Below the pieces are notes generated by a model. That model was given only the letters and a program-made list of their open reading frames with translations, ran no database searches and was not told where the DNA came from. From DSUN01 sp035527715 (GTDB lineage: Bacteria > Planctomycetota > PUPC01 > DSUN01), in assembly GCA_035527715.1 (NCBI GenBank), contig DATKZY010000184.1, positions 1 to 38,518 on the forward strand: a stretch of DNA of 38,518 bases, read 5' to 3'. A program made the position numbers and the translations under genes. Each line of letters begins with the position of its first letter. Positions within the stretch are counted from its first letter, which is position 1. This document shows, in pieces, positions 21,422 to 29,151 of this stretch.

Positions 21422-24400
21422 ATGGCGCAGCGATGGCGGACGTGGGCCGGCGCGATATGCGGGGCCGTCCTGCTCGCCCTCGTCGCGCGGGCGGCAGATG
21501 TTGCGCCCGACCTCGGCAAGGTCGAGGGGATCGAGCAGTTCAAAGCCCCGCCGGCCGCGCGCGAACTGCTCAAGCGGAACGGCTTCGTCGTCGTCCCCCG
21601 CTTCTATCGTCAGATCTTCTCCCCGTACATTCGGGAGCCGTTCCCGCCCTTCATCACCACCGACTCGCTCCACCGCACCTTCCACGTGATCTTCGAGGAG
21701 CAGATCAAGCGGGTCGAGACGGCTCTGGCGAAGGACGTGGCCGCGCTCACCAGGAGCATGGCCGATGAGTTGGATACCCTCCGCAAGGCGGGCGATCGGA
21801 CCCAGCAGGCCGAGGACGCGGCTCAACTCGCGGACGCATACTTCACCGTCGCTGTACGGCTGCTCGGGGAGGACACGAAGCGCGGCGCGGATGTTGACAC
21901 GGTCGCGGCGGGGGAAGTCAAGCTCATCCAAGCCGCCCAGGGTGTCGCCCGCTCCCCGCTCTTCGGCTACGAGATGGACTACTCGCAGTTCAAGCCCCGC
22001 GGCTTCTACGCCGAGACGCCGCTCCTCCAGCGCTACTTCCGCGCGATGAGCTGGTATGGCAACGCCGCGTTTCGGCTCGTCTCGGACCGCGAGACCCGCG
22101 CGGCCATGCTCGTCGCCGGGCGCTTCGCCGCGGACGAAGGCGTGCGGAAAGGCTGGGAGAAGGCCGACCGCATCTACACCCACCTCATCGCCTCCGCCGA
22201 CGACCTGACGCCCGAGGAATACGCAGGAATCATCCGCTCCATGCAGGTTCGGCGAATCGTCGGCGACCCGGTCGAGTGGTTCAAGCAAGCCGCCGGCAAG
22301 CTTCGCGACCCGAAGATCAACTCGATGGTCATCGCTCCGCAGGACATGCCCCGCTGGCGCGAGCTGAGCAAGGGCCTGCGCTTCTTCGGCAAGCGCTACC
22401 TGCCCGACAGCGAGGTTTTCATGCACTTGACGCTCCCGGCGGTGCCCGACCGTGGCTTCCCCTCGGGCCTCGACGTCATGGCCGTCCTCGGCTCTGCGCG
22501 GGCACGCGAGCTTCAGGACGCCGCTGGCGAGACGAAGCTTCCCGGCTACAGCGAGGGCCTCAGCAAGTCGCGCAAGACACTCGACACCCTCTTGGCAGCC
22601 AAGGAGCCGTCCCACTACATCGAGACGCTGCGCCTCACCCAGACCCTTCTCGCCCCGCCCCGCCCGGAAGCCCTGCCCTTCATGAAGACCCCCGCCTACG
22701 CCGACAAGAACCTCATGACCGCCCTCGCGATGTGGACCTCGCTTCGGCACGCGTGGATACTGCAAGCCAAGCAGAGCGTGGACTACCTCTGTTTGGGCGA
22801 AGAGCCACCGCCCGGCTGGGTGGAGCCCAACTTCGCCTTCTACGAGCAGTTGCGCAAGCTGGTCACTGAAACACTGCGCATCCTCCAGCCCATCGAGGGA
22901 GTGGAGAGAAGGCGGATTGAGGACTTCGGCAGATTGCTTCGCCAGGTTGTGGCAACGGGCCGCAAGCAGGCGAACGGCCAGGAGTTGGGCGCGGATGACC
23001 GCGATCTGTTCGCCTCGTACGGCCCCACGATTGCCCGCCTGGGGTACTTCGAGGATGGCTCATGGAAGGTAGAGGACAACCTGCCCTGGATGTCGCTTGT
23101 GGTGGACGTCCACACGGAGCATGCGAGCGGACAGTGCCTGGAGGAGGGAGTCGGCGCGGCCATGCCTATCTACGTCGTTGTCCCCCACGAAGGCAAGTAC
23201 CACCTCTTGGCCGGCGGCGTCTACTCCCACTACGAATTCCGCCAACCCATCGCCGACCGGCTCACCGACGAACAGTGGCGCGAGAAGGTCGGGAGCGGAC
23301 GGGTTCCGCCGATGCCAGGCTGGGCGTCGTCATTCGCCGCGCGCCTGGACGCAACGGCGCTCATCGAGCGCATGAAACAAGGCGAGCTGGTGCGTGATGC
23401 GGCCTGGGGGAATGATCCCGCGATAGAGGCATTCCTGGAGGCGGCCATAGCGCCCGGCGGGGTGTACGAAGGCAAGTCGGATCTGCCACGAGCCATGCAG
23501 ATCTACGCGCACAAGGCCGGCAAGAAAGCTGTCCCCAAGCTGCTCGACTACCTCACACACCCCACCGGCCCGGCCAAGGTCCGCATCAAGTCTCCGGATG
23601 GTGAGGAGTGGGAGGAGGAGTTCCCCCTGGGATGCCAACGGGCGTTTGGAGCGCTTAGGGCGCTCATGGGCCTGGCCGGCCCTGAACACATTCCCGAGCT
23701 GGAGAAGCTGGCGCGAGGCGGCGACGAGGACAAAGCTGGCGCGGCGTTGCGGATCATCGGCTCCATCCAGGATAGGGCGGCCGAAAGCTCCGTGCTGAGT
23801 TTCCTGAAGAAGCCAGCACCGAAGATAAGGAGGATGTGGGTCCTTCGGTCGCTGGCCGAGAGAGGATCCCGCGAGGTAACACCCATCCTCATCGAGGCAT
23901 ACCAAAGTGCCGAGGGGGGTGAGAAGGAGGCGATCCTTCAGGGGCTCGGCTGGATGTGGTGCGAGGGGCCTCCGGACATACCCGATCCGCGTTGGCCTTC
24001 TCTCCTCGACGAATCGGCCGAGAAGGAGTTGCGCGGCAAGGTGGGAGCGCTCGTCCTGGAGGCGCTCGCCAACCCCAAGACCGAATGGTTTAGCGAGGCT
24101 GCCAGGGCTGCCGGCCATATCAGGCTCAAGGAAGCCGTCCCCCTCCTAGAGAAGTTCGGGCACGCGTGGGCTCTTGGCCGAATCGGGGGTGACGAAGCCC
24201 TCCAGGCTGTCCTTCGGCTCGCCCGACTGGCCCGCTGGACCTCTGGAACAGATGAGGCGACGGAGGGGATTCTGTGGGCTTTGCGGGAGTTGAAATCCCC
24301 TCTCGCCGCCCCCCGGATGCTCGATCTGCTGGAATCCAGAAGTGCCCACCCTTCCGCCCGTCGCGGGGCCGCGGAAGTGCTGATGGCCATCTACCCCGAC

Positions 24401-24499
24401 GGCCCCAAGTGGCCGCGGGACGCAGAGGAAGCCGACGAGGGGCGCATCGTCGCCGCGTGGAGGAAGTACCTCAAGGCTCAGGGCGCGCTCACCAAGTAG
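21422..24499 (+). CDS. Exported DUF3160 protein with C-terminal HEAT-like repeats
   Basis: A 1025-residue protein. Residues 1-25 are a signal peptide (MAQRWRTWAGAICG then a hydrophobic core to ARA). About 30-640 match DUF3160: LKRNGFVVVPRFYRQIFSPY, FITTDSLHRTFHVIFEEQI and VDVHTEHASGQCLEEGVG are typical. From about 700 the sequence becomes helical repeats of about 30 residues (KAVPKLLDYLTH, HIPELEKLARGGDEDKAGAAL, PILIEAYQSAEGGEKEAILQGLG, PLLEKFGHAWALGRIGGDEALQAV), consistent with HEAT-type scaffolding. DUF3160 has no assigned reaction. The start has AAGGAGG six bases ahead. Confidence 0.8.
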   Translation: MAQRWRTWAGAICGAVLLALVARAADVAPDLGKVEGIEQFKAPPAARELLKRNGFVVVPRFYRQIFSPYIREPFPPFITTDSLHRTFHVIFEEQIKRVETALAKDVAALTRSMADELDTLRKAGDRTQQAEDAAQLADAYFTVAVRLLGEDTKRGADVDTVAAGEVKLIQAAQGVARSPLFGYEMDYSQFKPRGFYAETPLLQRYFRAMSWYGNAAFRLVSDRETRAAMLVAGRFAADEGVRKGWEKADRIYTHLIASADDLTPEEYAGIIRSMQVRRIVGDPVEWFKQAAGKLRDPKINSMVIAPQDMPRWRELSKGLRFFGKRYLPDSEVFMHLTLPAVPDRGFPSGLDVMAVLGSARARELQDAAGETKLPGYSEGLSKSRKTLDTLLAAKEPSHYIETLRLTQTLLAPPRPEALPFMKTPAYADKNLMTALAMWTSLRHAWILQAKQSVDYLCLGEEPPPGWVEPNFAFYEQLRKLVTETLRILQPIEGVERRRIEDFGRLLRQVVATGRKQANGQELGADDRDLFASYGPTIARLGYFEDGSWKVEDNLPWMSLVVDVHTEHASGQCLEEGVGAAMPIYVVVPHEGKYHLLAGGVYSHYEFRQPIADRLTDEQWREKVGSGRVPPMPGWASSFAARLDATALIERMKQGELVRDAAWGNDPAIEAFLEAAIAPGGVYEGKSDLPRAMQIYAHKAGKKAVPKLLDYLTHPTGPAKVRIKSPDGEEWEEEFPLGCQRAFGALRALMGLAGPEHIPELEKLARGGDEDKAGAALRIIGSIQDRAAESSVLSFLKKPAPKIRRMWVLRSLAERGSREVTPILIEAYQSAEGGEKEAILQGLGWMWCEGPPDIPDPRWPSLLDESAEKELRGKVGALVLEALANPKTEWFSEAARAAGHIRLKEAVPLLEKFGHAWALGRIGGDEALQAVLRLARLARWTSGTDEATEGILWALRELKSPLAAPRMLDLLESRSAHPSARRGAAEVLMAIYPDGPKWPRDAEEADEGRIVAAWRKYLKAQGALTK

Positions 24500-24528
24500 T
24501 TCCTGTCGCGGAAGGCCACGGGAGCCGA

Positions 24529-24595
24529 AGACCGCCTGAAGGCCGAACTACAAACGCCGAGACTCCCCGTTCGTAGTTCGGCCTTCAGGCGGTCT
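24529..24595. repeat. 23-bp perfect inverted repeat at a convergent gene junction
   Basis: The arms 24529-24551 and 24573-24595 (starting AGACCGCCTGAAGG and ending CCTTCAGGCGGTCT) are perfectly complementary, and four more pairs follow one mismatch. The right arm contains the last two codons and stop codon of the TIGR02757 gene. There is no T tract on either strand. Confidence 0.88.
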
Positions 24596-25403
24596 GCTGT
24601 CCCCACTTGGCGAGGAACGCGTCGAGGTCGGTGTCGGGACGTATGCCGAGGCGGGTGAGGGCGAAGTCGTAGCGGACGGGGTCGTCGGGGGCGAAGGCTC
24701 GGAAGGCGTTGGTGACCTCGACGGCGGTGCGGAGGTCGGCGGAATCGCGCCGGGTGAGGCCCAACGCACGGCAGATGCGGTGCATGTGCACGTCGAGCGG
24801 CACGAGGAGCTTCGCGGGCGACACGCCGTCCCAGCCCCCGGGGTCCACGGCGTCGCGCCGCGCCATCCAGCGGAGAAACAGGTTCAGTCGCTTGCAGGCG
24901 CTGCCGCGCGTGGGGCAAGGGAGCAAATGGGCGTCGAGGCCGCCCGCCGCCTCGCGCAGCTCGCCCGCGAAGCGGATGAGTGCGGGCACCACGTCCGCGT
25001 GCTCCGCCGCCAGGCCGGCCACGAAGGCGGCCTGGAGCGAGCCGTGGCGCTCGACGAGGCGTTTCACGCCCAGGAGCAAGGCCGCGAGCTCCCGTCCCGT
25101 GGCGAAGCGGTGCTTGAAGTCGGCGAACGCCTCCCGAAGCGACTTCGCCGACGCCTCGGCGAGGAAGCGGGCGGGCAAGGGCATTCGCCCCAGCACGGTG
25201 CGGACGCTGTTGACGATGGACCGCACGCGGCCGTAGGAGAGGCAGGCGGCGACGAGGCCGGCGATCTCGCGGTCGGCGAGGTCGGGGTAGTCGTAGAGCA
25301 CCTCCAGCGGGTCAGGGCGCACGAATTCGCGGCGGTTCAGGCGCGCGTAGAGGTCGTCCAGCGCCTCCTTCGTGATCCTGAGTTCCGCTGTCGCGGCAGC
25401 CAT
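24585..25403 (-). CDS. TIGR02757 (DUF2400) family protein
   Basis: A 272-residue protein. Family marks are DPLEVLYDYPDLADREIAGLVAACLSYGRV near the N terminus, RLNLFLRWMARRDAVDPGGWDG, LLVPLDVHMHRICRALGLTRR and a C-terminal DPVRYDFALTRLGI. The fold is predicted to be helix-hairpin-helix, glycosylase-like, but no activity is established for this family. The ATG at 25403 has AAGGTGGG seven bases ahead and suits the promoter; an in-frame ATG at 25427 lacks a good site. The stop codon sits in the arm of a 23-bp inverted repeat. Confidence 0.85.
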   Translation of the reverse strand: MAAATAELRITKEALDDLYARLNRREFVRPDPLEVLYDYPDLADREIAGLVAACLSYGRVRSIVNSVRTVLGRMPLPARFLAEASAKSLREAFADFKHRFATGRELAALLLGVKRLVERHGSLQAAFVAGLAAEHADVVPALIRFAGELREAAGGLDAHLLPCPTRGSACKRLNLFLRWMARRDAVDPGGWDGVSPAKLLVPLDVHMHRICRALGLTRRDSADLRTAVEVTNAFRAFAPDDPVRYDFALTRLGIRPDTDLDAFLAKWGQQTA

Positions 25404-25442
25404 GTCCAGTCCCACCTTTCGTCGCATCTCTACTCATCTTTC

Positions 25443-25471
25443 ATTGTGGACCAGGCATCGTGCGAAGGCAA
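25443..25471 (-). promoter_or_regulatory. Candidate promoter for the TIGR02757 gene
   Basis: On the minus strand TTGCCT (25466-25471), 17-base spacer, CACAAT (25443-25448). Confidence 0.45.
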
Positions 25472-25505
25472 GGGTTCCTGGTGAGTCGGCGGGCGCGCGG
25501 CGTCG

Positions 25506-26294
25506 TCAGCCTTCCGTGTCGGGTGCAGGGGCCGCCAGGACGAGTTGGGTTCCGTAGGGCACGAAGCCGACGCTGCGCGCGGTGGCGATGGAGGCCAGGT
25601 TGGCCGGGTCGCAGCCGTAGCGGGCATCGCCCCCCATTCGCGTAACGTGCTCGACCACAGCCGACACACAGGCCTTCGCAAACCCTCGGCGCCGGCAGGC
25701 CGGCACGGTGCCCGGCACACCGAGGTCGGCCACCTGGCCTTCCATCACGCCGGGCCGATGGGCGTGGGCGAGGGAAACGACCTTCCCGTCGGCCACGACG
25801 CCGTAGACGATGCCGTCGGGGAAGCAGTGGTCGGGATACTCGATGCCCTTGGCAATCGGGAGGCGGCCATCGGTGAGGCGATAGCAGGCGCCGCAACGAT
25901 GCCGACGGAGCAGCGAGGCGTTGCACGCGAAGTCCAGATCGCGCAGCGCGCGGTCAATGCCCCTCAGCCCGGCACTGCGAAGCGCTCCACCCACCGGCCC
26001 TTTCAGCCGTTCGCCGAGGTCAGGGTCCAACACGGCCCGACGATCGCGAACGCCTGTCAGGATGGCCCTCACGGCACCCCCTGCCCCCGGGGGCACGCTG
26101 ACCGCCGCCCGCCCATCCGCCAGCCAGAGAAACCACAGGCCATGCACGAAGCCGTAGCTCTGCTCCCGCCGCAGGCGGCGAGGGGACTCCACGACCATCA
26201 GGCGCCCAGGCTCGACCGTGGCCAGGTTGACACCCATGCGGACGCCCATGTATCGGTCAACCAGCGGGAAGGCATGTGTCGCTGACTTGCTCAC
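25506..26294 (-). CDS. GNAT family N-acetyltransferase
   Basis: A 262-residue protein. The C-terminal half carries the GNAT core: VYGVVADGKVVSLAHAHR (strand 4), VADLGVPGTVPACRRRGFAKACVSAVVEHV with the acetyl-CoA pyrophosphate loop RRRGFA, then PANLASIATARSVGFVPYG, the usual last strand-helix. The N-terminal half resembles the GNAT_acetyltran group, with a substrate side that cannot be read. The start is GTG at 26294 with GAGG eight bases ahead. It follows the PQQ-propeller gene by 19 bases on the same strand and is probably co-transcribed with it. Confidence 0.8.
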   Translation of the reverse strand: MSKSATHAFPLVDRYMGVRMGVNLATVEPGRLMVVESPRRLRREQSYGFVHGLWFLWLADGRAAVSVPPGAGGAVRAILTGVRDRRAVLDPDLGERLKGPVGGALRSAGLRGIDRALRDLDFACNASLLRRHRCGACYRLTDGRLPIAKGIEYPDHCFPDGIVYGVVADGKVVSLAHAHRPGVMEGQVADLGVPGTVPACRRRGFAKACVSAVVEHVTRMGGDARYGCDPANLASIATARSVGFVPYGTQLVLAAPAPDTEG

Positions 26295-26313
26295 GGCAAC
26301 CGCCTCACAAGCC

Positions 26314-28866
26314 TTACTTGCTCTCCAACGCGATGGCCAGCTTGGCCAGGTGGGCGAGGTCGGCCTTGCAGAACGGGATGTCCACGCGGGCGGCCAGCTC
26401 GGCCGGCTTCGCGCCGCGAAGCCATGCGAGGGCCTTGAAGGCGTTGAGCGCGAAGTCGGGCGGGTCCACGAAGTTCTCGCCGAAGTGCACCTGCCGCTCC
26501 TCGCCGACGAGATACCAGGTGGGGCAGAGGGTCTCGAAGGCGGTCCACACCTTCTCGACGGCCTCGGGGGCCTTGGCCTTCACGATGGCCGCCACCTCGG
26601 GCGTGAGGTCGTGGAAGAGCGCGACCTTGCTCTTGTGCGCGATGATCTTGAAGAAGAGGCCATTCCCCTTGCCGATGAAGTCGTCCCACTCCCGAATGTC
26701 CGCGAAGATGCGGGGAGTGATTCGCGCGGCCACGGCCTTCCACCAGGCGATGAGGGCCTCGCTCGTCTTGTCGGCCAGTGCGGCGGCCTGCTTCGCGGCA
26801 TCGCCGTCGCCGGCCTTCTCGGCGATGCGGGCGAAGGCGAGGAGCGAGGCGAGGTAGCGGTTGGCATACAGGTCGCCCTTCTCGGGGTCGAGCTTCCAGT
26901 TGGTCTTCGCGAAATCCTCGAAGCACGCCTTGATCTGCGGCCAGGCCGCCTTCACGCGGTCCCACTCGCCACAGCGTTCGGCGTAGAGCCAGACGGCATA
27001 CACGTTGCCGAAGGGATGGTGCGGCTTCGGCTGGCCCGTTGACGTTAGCACCTCTGGCGGCACCCAGAACAGCTCCCGCCTCTCCCCCTGGCCGAGCGGA
27101 TACCACGCCTGCTTTGTGAAGGGCGGATGCGCCTGCCATTCGCTGGCGAGGAACTCCCTGAACTTCGCCTGCACCTGGGCGTCCGCGTGAGGGAACGCCC
27201 AGGCGATGGCCTCGAACAGCTCTCCGCTGTCATCGAAGTGGAACTCGCGCCCCGAGAGCCCCGGCTCCACATAGAGCGGCGCCCAAGCCTTGCTGAGCAG
27301 CGCCGTCGCCGTGCGGGTGAGGCCATTACGGACCTCGCGAGGTCCGTAATCTCCCTGTGACGACGCGTGAACTGCGGCGAACGACTCCCCGTCAATGCCT
27401 TCATCCTTCGCCGGCTCGCCCTTTTCGCCTGAGACGATGCAGAGGACGCGGCTGCCGGTCTGCCAGTAGATGCGGTTGCCGACGATGGCGACGCCGCCGC
27501 GGGCGGGGCCGTGCCACTCGTTGCGCGCCCAGGGGAGGTTCTTGAAGCCGCCCCACGTGTCGCGGTTGCCCCAGATGAGGAAGAGCTTCCTCGTCTTGAG
27601 GTCGAAGCCGCTGAGCGTGCCCTGGTGGATGATGACGACCGTGTCGCGGGCGACGAGGAAGTTCTGACTCTCGTCGGCCGTGCCCCAGAAAGTGTTCCAC
27701 GGCGGCTGCATGCCGTGGGCGTGTTGAAGCGGCTCGATGCGGTTCTTCTCCAGGTCGAGCAGGCCGAGGGCGACGAGGGGCGCCACGCCGTGGTTCCAGT
27801 TGCCGTAGGCGCTGCGGTAGAGGACGAGGAGCCGGCCGTCGGGCATCACGACGGGCGGCGTGCCGACCCCCTGGCAGCCGGCGGCCCAGAGCACGGGCGG
27901 CGGGGGCAGCAGCTTGCCCGTCTCCGCGTCGAGGACGAAAAAGGTCTGGGCCTCGCGGTGCTTGGCCAGGTAGTCGCAGATGGCGGCCTGCTCCTTCTCC
28001 CATAGCTCAGGTGTGCCAAGGGCATCCTTGCTCTTGATCCAGGCATCCACCTTCTGCCAGCCGCTGTCGTCTACACCCGCTGATTGGCAGAGCATGTGGC
28101 GGTCCTGGCCAATGAGGCGCGACATCTGGATGACGGGGTTCGTGCGGACGATCACGACCGTGCGCCCGCCCTTCTTCGCGACGACGGGATAGTAGTCGCG
28201 CGCCGTCTGGCCGACGAGCGGCTCGGAGGTCCAGACCACTTTGCCCGCCTTCAAGTCGTAGGCTCTCACCCGCAGGTCCTCCCCGGTGAAGAAGACCCTG
28301 CCGCTGGCCGACGCAGCCGTCTGGCGGATCGGCGCGGTGACCTCTTCGCGCAGGAACGGCTCTCCGCGACCCGGCTCGGCTGCGAAGAGGACGCCTGTCC
28401 TGTACCCGGCCCACACGACGCCGCTGGCAACAGCCGGGGAAGCAGCAATGCTGCCCGGCTGAGCGCCGCACTGCCAGAGCAGCTTGCCTCCTGCCGGGTC
28501 GAGAGCGTAGAGAAGGCCGTCGGTGCTGGCCATCACGACCCCGCTGTCGGTGCAGGCGGGCGAGTGGAGGATCGGGCCGTTTGCGCGGAAGCACCAGAGG
28601 GGCTTGCCGGATTCGGCGTCGAGGGCGTAGAGGTTGCCGCTGTGGGTGCCGATGAAGACCTTGCCGTCGGCGACGATGGGCTCGACGGCGCTGCCGATCC
28701 GCTCGCCCACGAAGTGCCGCACCCACGCGAGCCGGAACGGCGGCTTGATCTCGGCGTCCACATAGCCCGTGCGCGCCACGTTCCCGCGCAGCATCGGCCA
28801 GTCGGCGGCCGAAGACGAGCCAACGAGCAGCGCGATGAGGACGCAACTGCATAAGCGCCCGATCAT
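26314..28866 (-). CDS. Exported PQQ-type beta-propeller protein with helical C-terminal domain
   Basis: An 850-residue protein. Residues 1-21 are a signal peptide (MIGRLCSCVLIALLVGSSSA). About 25-490 form a WD-like PQQ propeller: DWPMLRGNVARTGY at the start, then repeated blades such as GKVFIGTHSGNLYALDAESGKPLW, GLLYALDPAGGKLLW and RVRAYDLKAGKVVW. From about 520 it turns helical and enzyme-like (WAPLYVEPGLSGREFHFDDSGELF, YANRYLASLLAFARIAEKAGDGDAAKQAA), suggesting an alpha/alpha-barrel-like part. It binds or senses outside the cytoplasm; no dehydrogenase motif is visible. AGGAG lies nine bases before the ATG. A 26-base palindrome is embedded between the two domains. Confidence 0.82.
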   Translation of the reverse strand: MIGRLCSCVLIALLVGSSSAADWPMLRGNVARTGYVDAEIKPPFRLAWVRHFVGERIGSAVEPIVADGKVFIGTHSGNLYALDAESGKPLWCFRANGPILHSPACTDSGVVMASTDGLLYALDPAGGKLLWQCGAQPGSIAASPAVASGVVWAGYRTGVLFAAEPGRGEPFLREEVTAPIRQTAASASGRVFFTGEDLRVRAYDLKAGKVVWTSEPLVGQTARDYYPVVAKKGGRTVVIVRTNPVIQMSRLIGQDRHMLCQSAGVDDSGWQKVDAWIKSKDALGTPELWEKEQAAICDYLAKHREAQTFFVLDAETGKLLPPPPVLWAAGCQGVGTPPVVMPDGRLLVLYRSAYGNWNHGVAPLVALGLLDLEKNRIEPLQHAHGMQPPWNTFWGTADESQNFLVARDTVVIIHQGTLSGFDLKTRKLFLIWGNRDTWGGFKNLPWARNEWHGPARGGVAIVGNRIYWQTGSRVLCIVSGEKGEPAKDEGIDGESFAAVHASSQGDYGPREVRNGLTRTATALLSKAWAPLYVEPGLSGREFHFDDSGELFEAIAWAFPHADAQVQAKFREFLASEWQAHPPFTKQAWYPLGQGERRELFWVPPEVLTSTGQPKPHHPFGNVYAVWLYAERCGEWDRVKAAWPQIKACFEDFAKTNWKLDPEKGDLYANRYLASLLAFARIAEKAGDGDAAKQAAALADKTSEALIAWWKAVAARITPRIFADIREWDDFIGKGNGLFFKIIAHKSKVALFHDLTPEVAAIVKAKAPEAVEKVWTAFETLCPTWYLVGEERQVHFGENFVDPPDFALNAFKALAWLRGAKPAELAARVDIPFCKADLAHLAKLAIALESK
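27325..27350. repeat. Perfect 26-base palindrome inside the PQQ-protein gene
   Basis: ATTACGGACCTCG followed at once by its exact reverse complement CGAGGTCCGTAAT. It is translated as DYGPREVRNG in the linker between propeller and helical domain (about residues 505-514). Confidence 0.88.
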
Positions 28867-28885
28867 GATAGCGGCTCCTGAACGT

Positions 28886-28915
28886 GCCGATAGGACCTAT
28901 GGGTCCTATGGGTCG
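28886..28915. repeat. TAGGACCTAT/GGGTCCTATG short palindromic repeat
   Basis: ATAGGACC (28890-28897) is inverted at 28902-28909, with a 10-base period continuing into GGTCGCTGGG. It lies in the leader of the PQQ-protein gene. Confidence 0.65.
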
Positions 28916-28938
28916 CTGGGCGAAACTGCCGAGCCCGG

Positions 28939-28967
28939 AGTCTACCCGATTCCCTCGCAGAATTCCA
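28939..28967 (-). promoter_or_regulatory. Candidate promoter for the PQQ-protein/GNAT unit
   Basis: On the minus strand TGGAAT (28962-28967), 17-base spacer, TAGACT (28939-28944). The -35 is weak. Confidence 0.4.
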
Positions 28968-29000
28968 CCGGAAATGGCGGCGGGAACGGCCAAAAAGGGC

Positions 29001-29030
29001 TTGCTCAGGAGGCCCCGAAAATGGTATAAT
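29001..29030 (+). promoter_or_regulatory. Strong promoter for gyrA
   Basis: TTGCTC (29001-29006), 18-base spacer, consensus TATAAT (29025-29030). It gives a leader of about 115 bases. Confidence 0.65.
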
Positions 29031-29151
29031 CACGGCTCCTCCACAGAGGCGGAGAAGGGGCGTTGAGGCGCCCTTTCGCCCTTCGGGGGGAAGCGTCGTA
29101 AGTGGTTGCGGCACCTGCGGTTACGATTTCACTGCGAAGACAGCTCGCTGC

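Noticed and set aside
20957..22765. N-terminal extension of the efflux permease to about 1000 residues
   Set aside because: The extension is antisense to the DUF3160 gene and crosses the permease promoter.
24529..24595. Rho-independent terminator
   Set aside because: The stem is strong but neither strand has a T tract after it, so it is listed as a repeat.
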